Below, piece after piece: positions 18,304 to 25,181 of a stretch of 64,000 bases of DNA. This DNA is from Haloterrigena gelatinilytica (GTDB taxonomy: Archaea > Halobacteriota > Halobacteria > Halobacteriales > Natrialbaceae). The stretch's first letter is position 1, and each line of letters opens with the position of its first letter. The position numbers were made by a program, and so were the translations under genes. Location of the stretch: contig NZ_JABUQZ010000001.1 in the NCBI RefSeq assembly GCF_013342145.1, forward strand, positions 124,001-188,000, given 5' to 3'. The notes below the pieces were generated by a model, which was not told where the DNA came from, searched no databases, and was given only the letters and a program-made list of their open reading frames with translations.

Positions 18304-19974
18304 ATGGCAACGGACACCGAGGTCCTCGTTCTCGGAGGCGGGTCGACGGGCTGTGGCATCGCGCGGGATCTGGCGATGCGCGGCCTCGAGGTGACCCTCG
18401 TCGAGCGGGGCAATTTGACCGACGGCACGACCGGTCGTATGCACGGCCTGCTCCACAGCGGCGGCCGCTACGCCGTCTCCGATCGCGCCAGCGCGACGGA
18501 GTGTATCGAAGAAAACGAGATCCTCCGGGAGATCGCCGGCCACTGCGTCGAGGAGACCGGCGGCCTGTTCGTCCAGCGCCCCGAGGACTCGGACGACTAC
18601 TTTCAGGAGAAACTCGAGGGCTGTCGGGACTGCGGGATCCCCGCGCGCGTCCTCTCGGGGCGGGAGGCCCGCGAGGTCGAACCCTACCTCGCGGAAGACG
18701 TGAAACGGGCCATCGAGGTCCCCGACGGAGCGGTGGACCCGTTCCGGCTCTGCGTCGCGAACGCGATCGACGCCGAGACCCACGGCGCGCGCGTCGAGAC
18801 CCACGCAGAGGTGGTGGACCTCCTGCGCGACGGCGACGACGTCTACGGCGTCGAGGTGCGCCACGAGTCGGGGCCCGGTAAGCGGACGCACGCGGCGGCC
18901 GGCACGACCGAGGAGATCACCGCCGAGTACGTCGTCAACGCGACGGGCGCGTGGGCGGGGGAGATCGGCGCGATGGCCGACCTCGAGATCGAGGTGCGCC
19001 CCTCCAAGGGCGTCATGACGATCATGAACGTCCGGCAGGTCGACACCGTGATCAACCGCTGCCGGCCGAAAGGCGACGCCGACATCGTCGTCCCCCACGA
19101 GACGACGGCCATCCTCGGGACGACCGACGAGGAGGTCTCCGATCCGGACGACTTCCCCGAGGACCAGTGGGAGGTCGACCAGATGATTGACACCCTCTCG
19201 GAACTCGTTCCGATCCTCGAGGAGGCGCGGACGATCCGCTCCTTCTGGGGCGTGCGCCCGCTGTACGAGCCGCCGGGGACCGGCACGCAGGATCCGACGG
19301 ACATCACGCGGGACTTCTTCCTGCTCGACCACGCCGACCGCGACGGCGTCTCGGGCATCTCGAGCATCGTCGGCGGCAAGTTCACGACCTACCGCGCGAT
19401 GGCCGAGGAGATCTCCGACCACGTCTGCGAGAAACTGGGCGTGAACGCGTCCTGTGCCACCGCCGACGAACCGCTGCCCGGCAGCGAAGACATCGCAACG
19501 CTCGAGGCCGGCATGGACGATTTCGGTCTCCGATCGCCGGTCGCGCGCCGGAGCAAACAGCGCCTGGGGAGTCGGGCGAGCGAGGTCCTCGAGACCGACG
19601 AGGCCAACCCCGTGATCTGTCAGTGCGAGGGCGTCACGCGCGCGGAGGTCTGCGACGCGATCGACCAGTCGGGGACGGACCTGAACGCGGTCCGCATCCG
19701 CACGCGGGCCTCCATGGGCAACTGTCAGGGCGGCTTCTGCTGTCAGAACATGGCCAACGAACTCCACCCCGAGTACGACGAGGAGACGGTCCGCGCGGCG
19801 CTGGACGAACTCTTTCAGGAGCGCTGGAAGGGCGAGCGCCACGCGCTGTGGGGCGAACAGCTCTCGCAGGCCATGCTCAACTACGCCTTACACGCGACGA
19901 CGATGAATCGGGATCGGGATCCAGCGGGCGAGCCGACGACGATCGAGTTCGCCGACTTCGACGGAGGGGCCTGA
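18304..19974 (+). CDS. glpA: Anaerobic-type glycerol-3-phosphate dehydrogenase subunit A
   Basis: The protein has 556 residues from the ATG at 18304; a TTG twelve bases earlier is less likely. The N-terminus [20 protein letters not shown] is the FAD-binding Rossmann motif, followed by [13 protein letters not shown]. The C-terminal third has a BFD-like [2Fe-2S] cysteine set, [15 protein letters not shown] and GNCQGGFCC. GlpA oxidises glycerol 3-phosphate to dihydroxyacetone phosphate and passes electrons through GlpB/GlpC to the quinone pool. It is the first gene of the operon, and glpB starts one base after its stop. Confidence 0.96.
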   Translation: MATDTEVLVLGGGSTGCGIARDLAMRGLEVTLVERGNLTDGTTGRMHGLLHSGGRYAVSDRASATECIEENEILREIAGHCVEETGGLFVQRPEDSDDYFQEKLEGCRDCGIPARVLSGREAREVEPYLAEDVKRAIEVPDGAVDPFRLCVANAIDAETHGARVETHAEVVDLLRDGDDVYGVEVRHESGPGKRTHAAAGTTEEITAEYVVNATGAWAGEIGAMADLEIEVRPSKGVMTIMNVRQVDTVINRCRPKGDADIVVPHETTAILGTTDEEVSDPDDFPEDQWEVDQMIDTLSELVPILEEARTIRSFWGVRPLYEPPGTGTQDPTDITRDFFLLDHADRDGVSGISSIVGGKFTTYRAMAEEISDHVCEKLGVNASCATADEPLPGSEDIATLEAGMDDFGLRSPVARRSKQRLGSRASEVLETDEANPVICQCEGVTRAEVCDAIDQSGTDLNAVRIRTRASMGNCQGGFCCQNMANELHPEYDEETVRAALDELFQERWKGERHALWGEQLSQAMLNYALHATTMNRDRDPAGEPTTIEFADFDGGA

Positions 19975-19975
19975 G

Positions 19976-21304
19976 ATGGCCATCGAAGACGACGTCCTCG
20001 TGATCGGCGGCGGCCTGGCGGGCGCCACCGCGGCGCTCGCGGCCGCAGATGCCGCGCCCGACGTCCGCGTCCGACTGGTGACGTACAAACAGAGCACGCT
20101 CCGCCACGCCAGCGGGCTGATCGATATCCTCGGCTACGCGCCTGACTCGCCCGAGGAGGGCCCGCTCGTCGACCCCTTCGACGCGCTCTCCGACCTCCCC
20201 GAGGGTCACCCCTACGAGCGCGTCGGGAGCGATGCGGTCCGCGAGGCGCTGGCCTTCTTCGACGACGTCGCGGGCGACGCCTACGCGGGCGACCACACCG
20301 ACGCGAACGCGCTGGTCCCGACCCACGGCGGCACCGTCAAGCCGACCGCGCGCTATCCCGTCTCGACGGCCGACGGCCTGGCCAGCGACGACCGCGACGC
20401 GCTGCTGGTCGGCTTCGAGACCCTGCCGGACTTCGAGGCGCCGCTGGCCGCCGCCCACCTCGAGGCCGCGGGCGCGCCGTTCTCGGCCCGCGGCGCGACG
20501 ATTCCGTTCCCCGGTGTCGTTCGGGACGACGCCAAGGTGACCCGCTACGCTCACCTGCTGGATCAGGACGAGACCGTGACGACTGGCGCCGGCGAGACCG
20601 GCGCGCGCGAGGCGCTCGCGACGACGGTCGCCGAACGCCTCGGGGACGAATCCCGCGTCGGCTTCCCCGCCGTGCTCGGCGACGAGCACGCGGCCGAGGT
20701 CCGTGCCGACCTCGCGGCCGCGCTCGGCGCCGACGTCTTCGAGGTCCCCATGGGGCCGCCCAGTCTGCCCGGCATGCGACTCGAGGACCTGCTGTACGAC
20801 GCGCTCGAGGAGGCGGGCGTCCGCGTCACCTCGGGCGTGCCGGTGATCGATTACGAGACCGCCGAGGCGGACGCGGTAGCGGCCGACGGTGGCAGCGGCG
20901 GTGACCGCATCGAGCGCGTCGTCGTCGACCGCAACGGCACCGAGATCCCCTATCGCGCCGACCAGTACGTCCTCGCGACGGGCGGGCTGGTCGGCAAGGG
21001 CGTCCGTTCCGAACGCGAACGGGTGTTCGAGCCGATCTTCGACTGCCACGTCCCCCACGCCGCGGACCGCTACGACTGGTTCGTCGACGACGTCTTCGGC
21101 GACCAGCCCTACGCGCGGTTCGGCCTCGCGTCCGACCGCGAGTTGCGGCCGCTCGACGCCGATGACGAGCCGGAGTTTTCGAACCTGCGGGCCGCGGGCG
21201 CGGTGCTCGGCGGCTACGACTTCGCCGCCGAGAAGTCCGGCGCGGGCGTCTCGCTCGCGACGGGCTACGTCGCCGGGACGCGGGCCGGCGAGGAGGCTGA
21301 GTAG
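19976..21304 (+). CDS. glpB: Glycerol-3-phosphate dehydrogenase subunit B
   Basis: The 442-residue protein begins DDVLVIGGGLAGATAALAAA, an FAD-binding fold, and contains the GlpB-typical MGPPSLPGMRLEDLL near residue 258 and the C-terminal AAGAVLGGYDFAAEKSGAG block near residue 410. It is the linker flavoprotein of the GlpABC complex at the membrane. It is one base downstream of glpA. A 157-base spacer with a tandem repeat separates it from glpC, which is unusual for this otherwise tightly packed operon. Confidence 0.95.
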   Translation: MAIEDDVLVIGGGLAGATAALAAADAAPDVRVRLVTYKQSTLRHASGLIDILGYAPDSPEEGPLVDPFDALSDLPEGHPYERVGSDAVREALAFFDDVAGDAYAGDHTDANALVPTHGGTVKPTARYPVSTADGLASDDRDALLVGFETLPDFEAPLAAAHLEAAGAPFSARGATIPFPGVVRDDAKVTRYAHLLDQDETVTTGAGETGAREALATTVAERLGDESRVGFPAVLGDEHAAEVRADLAAALGADVFEVPMGPPSLPGMRLEDLLYDALEEAGVRVTSGVPVIDYETAEADAVAADGGSGGDRIERVVVDRNGTEIPYRADQYVLATGGLVGKGVRSERERVFEPIFDCHVPHAADRYDWFVDDVFGDQPYARFGLASDRELRPLDADDEPEFSNLRAAGAVLGGYDFAAEKSGAGVSLATGYVAGTRAGEEAE

Positions 21305-21306
21305 CA

Positions 21307-21465
21307 ATGGGCGACTCGAGCGAGAACCGACGACCGGCCGACTCGAGGACCGACGACCGACCGGCCGACTCGAGGACCGACGACCGACCGGCCGACTCGA
21401 GGACCGACGACCGACCGGCCGACTCGAGAGCGATCGAGACACGACGACCACGACTACACTCATGA
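21307..21465 (+). CDS. Possible 52-residue repeat peptide between glpB and glpC
   Basis: An ATG two bases after the glpB stop opens a 52-codon frame whose TGA overlaps the glpC ATG (ATGA), the same coupling used elsewhere in this window. Its body is built from a 9-residue repeat, RPADSRTDD, four times, encoded by a 27-base tandem repeat. The composition is charged and probably disordered. It could be a real translated spacer that couples glpB to glpC translation, or an accidental frame in a repeat expansion. The placement favours the first, but nothing proves expression. Confidence 0.4.
   Translation: MGDSSENRRPADSRTDDRPADSRTDDRPADSRTDDRPADSRAIETRRPRLHS
21331..21438 (+). repeat. 27-bp tandem repeat, four units
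   Basis: The core CGACCGGCCGACTCGAG recurs at 21331, 21358, 21385 and 21412, exactly 27 bases apart, with intervening AGGACCGACGAC-type sequence. The last unit is incomplete. The period is a multiple of three and keeps an open reading frame. The units are contiguous with no unique spacers, so this is not a CRISPR array. Confidence 0.9.
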
Positions 21466-22817
21466 GCGACGCAGAGCAACCGACCGACGATCACGTACCG
21501 GGAGCCGAAGAGGAGGAGTTCGAACCCATCCAGGTGTTCCCCGAGGCCGAAGAGATGGACCTCCGGCCGGGGGCGGACAACTGCTACAAGTGCTCGACCT
21601 GCGACACCAACTGTCCCGTCGCCGAGGTCGACGACGAGTTCCCCGGCCCGAAGTTCCAGGGCCCCGAGCAGTGGCGGCTCAAGCGCCAGGACGACCACGA
21701 CATCGACGACTCGGTGATGAAGTGTTCGAACTGCATGCGCTGTGACAGCGCCTGCCCCTCCGAGGTCCCCCTCTCGCAGATGCACAACACGGCCCGCGGT
21801 GAGTACGTCGAGGAGCAGATGGACACATTCTCTCGGGAGTATCTCCGCAATCGCATCCTCGCGAACTACCGGCGACTCGCGCCGCTGGCGGCGGCGTTCC
21901 CCCGCACGGCGAACTTCGTGATGGGGCTCTCGGTGACGAAGTGGATGGGCGAGAAGCTCCTGGGGATCACGAGCGAGCGGGACTTCCCCGAGTTCGCGAC
22001 CGAGACGTTCCGCGAGTGGTGGACGAAGCGCGGCGGTGCGAAGGTCGAAAACCCGGACAAGCGGATCGCCTACTTCCACGGCTGCTACTCGAACTACAAC
22101 ACGCCCGAGGTCGCGAAGGCGCTCGTCCGCGTCTACGAGCACTTCGGCTACGAGATCATGGTCCCCGACCAGTCCTGTTCGGGGACGCCGATGTTCGCCA
22201 ACGGCATGTTAGAGGACGCCCGGCGGGCCGCCGAGACCAACGTCCGCGAACTCGCCGCGGCGTTGGAGGACGGCGCCGATATCGTCGCCTCCTGTAGCTC
22301 CTGTTCGATGTCCCTCCGCCAGGAGTACCCCGAACTGTTCGATTTCGAGAACACCGAGTCGGTGGCCGAGAACACCTGGGACGCCGTCGAATACCTCCGG
22401 GTTCACGAGGATCTCGAGGGCGAACTCGAGGGGCGCTCGGTCGACGGTGACGAGTTCGACGACTTCGCCTATCACGCACCGTGTCATTCACGTAACCAGG
22501 GACTCGACGGACAGACGATCGAAGTGCTCAGCGTGATCGACGGCATCGAGGCCCACGACGTCGGCGACTCCTGCTCGGGGATCTCCGGCACCTACGGCTG
22601 GAAGGAGGAGAACTACGAGACGTCGATGAAGATCGGCGAGGAGATGTTCGAGCACATGGACGCGGCCGACGCCGAAACTGGGCTGACCGAGTGTCCGACC
22701 TGCTCGATGCAGATGGAACACGGCACCGGCTACGAGATCAAACACACGCTCGAGGTTCTCGAGGCGGCGCTGGTCGGGTCCGGCTCGGCTGCGAGCGGGC
22801 GCCGGGAGGCCGGGTAG
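21462..22817 (+). CDS. glpC: Glycerol-3-phosphate dehydrogenase subunit C (iron-sulfur)
   Basis: The protein has 451 residues from the ATG at 21462; the open frame continues upstream through the repeat but has no good start there. Two ferredoxin-type clusters are visible, CYKCSTCDTNCP near residue 42 and CSNCMRCDSACPSEVP near residue 89. Two CCG-type domains follow, with FHGCYSNYNTPE, CSGTPMF, ASCSSCSMSL and later HAPCHSRNQG, DSCSGISGTYG. GlpC anchors the complex and delivers electrons to quinone. The downstream ATPase gene starts directly at the next base. Confidence 0.95.
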   Translation: MSDAEQPTDDHVPGAEEEEFEPIQVFPEAEEMDLRPGADNCYKCSTCDTNCPVAEVDDEFPGPKFQGPEQWRLKRQDDHDIDDSVMKCSNCMRCDSACPSEVPLSQMHNTARGEYVEEQMDTFSREYLRNRILANYRRLAPLAAAFPRTANFVMGLSVTKWMGEKLLGITSERDFPEFATETFREWWTKRGGAKVENPDKRIAYFHGCYSNYNTPEVAKALVRVYEHFGYEIMVPDQSCSGTPMFANGMLEDARRAAETNVRELAAALEDGADIVASCSSCSMSLRQEYPELFDFENTESVAENTWDAVEYLRVHEDLEGELEGRSVDGDEFDDFAYHAPCHSRNQGLDGQTIEVLSVIDGIEAHDVGDSCSGISGTYGWKEENYETSMKIGEEMFEHMDAADAETGLTECPTCSMQMEHGTGYEIKHTLEVLEAALVGSGSAASGRREAG

Positions 22818-24035
22818 ATGGAGCTGCGGGAGCGCATCGCCCGACGGCGATCGGCGCGACAGGACCGCGAGATCCTCGTCGACCGGGACTACCTCAGTCC
22901 GGTGGTCCACCCCGCGGACCCGATCGGTCGCGGCCCCGTCCTAGAACAGTTGCTCGACGCGCTCGAGGCGGTGTTCGACGGCGAGTTGCCGCCGCCGATC
23001 GCCGTGGTCGGCCCGGCGGGTGCGGGCACGTCCGCGATCGTCACCGCCGTCTTCGACGCGTTGAACGAGCAGCTCGGCGAATCGTCTCGGTCGATCGGCA
23101 CGACGACTCGGGCGGGTCGGGTCGGGTCCTCGACGTGGTTCGTCTACGTCGACGGCCGCCGCGTCGAGAGCGCGTTCGCCCTCTACCGGACCGTCCTCTC
23201 GGTGCTCTCGAGCGAACCCGTGCCCGAGAGCGGCGTCGGGACCGACGACCTCCGCGACCGGCTTCAGCGGCAACTCGAACGGCCGGATCGCCACGCGGTC
23301 GTCGCGGTCGACCACCACGACGAGCCCGAGACGCTCGCCTACGAACGGGCCCGCGAGTTGCTCGAGCCCGTCGGCGACAGCGTCTCGACCGTCGCCGTCG
23401 GCCGGGACGCCCCCGACGAACTGGCGGCCGAGCAGCCGACCGTCACCGTCCCGGCCTACCGCGATCACGAACTCGTCGAGGTGATCTCCGACCGCGCGTC
23501 GACGGGGCTCGCCGCCGGCGCGCTCGATCACGAGTCCGTCCGCGAGCTGGCGGCGTGGGCCGACGGGAACGCCCACGACGCGCTCGCGGCCCTGTTCGGC
23601 GCCGCCGTCCTCGCGAGTCGGGACGGGAGCGACCGGGTCGCCACGGAGCACCTCGAGCGAGCGAAAGCCGACGTTCCCGACGACAGCGTCCACCTCGATC
23701 GGGTGCTGGCGCTCTCCGAGACCCGCCAGCGGGTGCTGCTCGATCTCGTCGCCATCGACGCCGCCGACCGCCCGATCCGCGATCTCGCGACCGAGATCGC
23801 CGACCGATCGTCGCTGACCGCCGGCACCGTCAAACGATTCCTCTACGAACTCGCCGATCGCGGCGTCGTCGAACGCGTTCCGCTCTCGGCGACCGGGAGC
23901 GGCCGCCGCCCCAGCACCCTCGCGGTGCGGTTCCCGACGATCGCGTTCCGGACGCTCGGACCGAGCCCCGACGACACCGACGGCGAAACCGACGACGAGC
24001 CCTCGGACGGAGACGGGACTGCACCCGCGTCCTGA
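22818..24035 (+). CDS. Orc1/Cdc6-like AAA+ protein with altered Walker A
   Basis: The 405-residue protein resembles archaeal Orc1/Cdc6: an N-terminal basic helix with DRDYLSPVVHPADPIGRGPVLEQL, an AAA+ core, and a C-terminal winged helix near residues 295-360 (TRQRVLLDLVAIDAADRPIRDL). The Walker A site reads GPAGAGTS (65-72), with Thr71 where nucleotide binding needs Lys. Walker B is VVAVDHHDE. The gene starts at the base after the glpC stop, so it is expressed with the glycerol operon. Given the missing lysine and this context, replication initiation is doubtful; a regulatory DNA-binding role is possible. Confidence 0.75.
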   Translation: MELRERIARRRSARQDREILVDRDYLSPVVHPADPIGRGPVLEQLLDALEAVFDGELPPPIAVVGPAGAGTSAIVTAVFDALNEQLGESSRSIGTTTRAGRVGSSTWFVYVDGRRVESAFALYRTVLSVLSSEPVPESGVGTDDLRDRLQRQLERPDRHAVVAVDHHDEPETLAYERARELLEPVGDSVSTVAVGRDAPDELAAEQPTVTVPAYRDHELVEVISDRASTGLAAGALDHESVRELAAWADGNAHDALAALFGAAVLASRDGSDRVATEHLERAKADVPDDSVHLDRVLALSETRQRVLLDLVAIDAADRPIRDLATEIADRSSLTAGTVKRFLYELADRGVVERVPLSATGSGRRPSTLAVRFPTIAFRTLGPSPDDTDGETDDEPSDGDGTAPAS

Positions 24036-24125
24036 ACTCCGCTCGAGTCCTCGGTATCGAAAATCGGTCTCGCTTCGTTTTGCGTTCGCCCGTCGACGCT
24101 CCGTCCTGCGTTCCCTCGTCACCAC

Positions 24126-25052
24126 TCAGTACTCGAGGTCGTCGGTGTACCAGTCGACCAGCAACACGGCGCCGGCGCCGACGAACGCCATCGCGACGGC
24201 GATACCCGGCGTTCCGAGCGACGTCTCGCCGAGGTTGCTCAGGACGCGCTCGGCGGGCAGTCGCAACGCGCCCACCATCAGGCTCACCAGCGCGGCCAGC
24301 GTCGCGGCCCGATAGTGCTCGAGGGCGTAGCCGACCGCGTGAGCCATCGTGAACAGGCCGACGACCGCGCCGACGCCGAAGACGACGACGACCGTTCCGG
24401 TCTCGAGGACGGGCGCCAGCGCGCCGCCGTCGAGCAGGTCGAGGAGGGCGTCGATGAACCCGCTTAACGTTCCCGTCATGTACTCGTACTGGCCGAGGAT
24501 CAGGAGGAAGAACGCGCCCGACACGCCGGGGAGGATCATCGCACAGATCGCGACCGCGCCGGCGACGAGGATGATCGGCAGCCCGTGCGGGACGTTCCCC
24601 GCCGTCGTCCCCGAGACGACGAACGCGAGCGCGATCGCGCCGACCGAGATCGCCACGCGGCCGGCCGTCCACCGGTCGATCTCGCCGTAGAGGACGACCG
24701 CCGAGGCCGCGATCAGCCCGAAGAAGAAGCCGTACGTCGCCACCGGATACGTCGTCGCCGCCTCGTGCATGAGACTCGAGAGGAGCACGATCGCCGTCCC
24801 GACGCCGAGTCCCAGCGATAACAGAAACGGGATCTCCATTCGCTCGAGTTCCGTTCGGAGTCGCGCTCGAGCCTCGGGATCGTGCGGCCGCAGCGCCGGG
24901 CGAAAGGCCCGGGGATCGACGGCGGTGATCGCGCGGATCAGCCGGTCGTAGATGCCGACGATGAGCGCGATCGTCCCGCCCGAGACGCCGGGGACGACGT
25001 CGGCCGCGCCCATCGAGAACCCCTTGCAGTACACGGCGAGAAAGTCCCGCAT
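24126..25052 (-). CDS. DUF368 membrane protein (polyprenyl-phosphate translocase family)
   Basis: I prefer the ATG at 25052 (308 residues, MRDFLAVYCKGFSMGAADVV) over one 39 bases upstream, because a CGCTTTTCTCC box lies about 27 bases before it. MGAADVVPGVSGGTIALIVGIYDRLI is the hallmark of DUF368, and a second copy of the motif (GAVAICAMILPGVSGAFFLLILGQYEY) occurs near residue 185. About nine hydrophobic segments are visible. Bacterial DUF368 proteins were shown to return undecaprenyl phosphate across the membrane. The gene is convergent with the Orc-like gene and immediately downstream of aglB on the same strand, suggesting dolichyl-phosphate recycling for N-glycosylation. Confidence 0.88.
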   Translation of the reverse strand: MRDFLAVYCKGFSMGAADVVPGVSGGTIALIVGIYDRLIRAITAVDPRAFRPALRPHDPEARARLRTELERMEIPFLLSLGLGVGTAIVLLSSLMHEAATTYPVATYGFFFGLIAASAVVLYGEIDRWTAGRVAISVGAIALAFVVSGTTAGNVPHGLPIILVAGAVAICAMILPGVSGAFFLLILGQYEYMTGTLSGFIDALLDLLDGGALAPVLETGTVVVVFGVGAVVGLFTMAHAVGYALEHYRAATLAALVSLMVGALRLPAERVLSNLGETSLGTPGIAVAMAFVGAGAVLLVDWYTDDLEY

Positions 25053-25181
25053 TACCGGAGCTATTTCGGACGAGGAGAAAAGCGTTCTCACTTCCGGAGG
25101 TCGCTGTAGGAGGTCGGATTTTGCGACGCGAATTCCGGTCGAAAATCGACTGCGACGGCGGGGATCGGGTCGGGGTCGTCG

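Noticed and set aside
21331-21438. CRISPR-like array in the glp operon
   Set aside because: The 27-bp units are directly contiguous with no unique spacers, and no cas genes are nearby.
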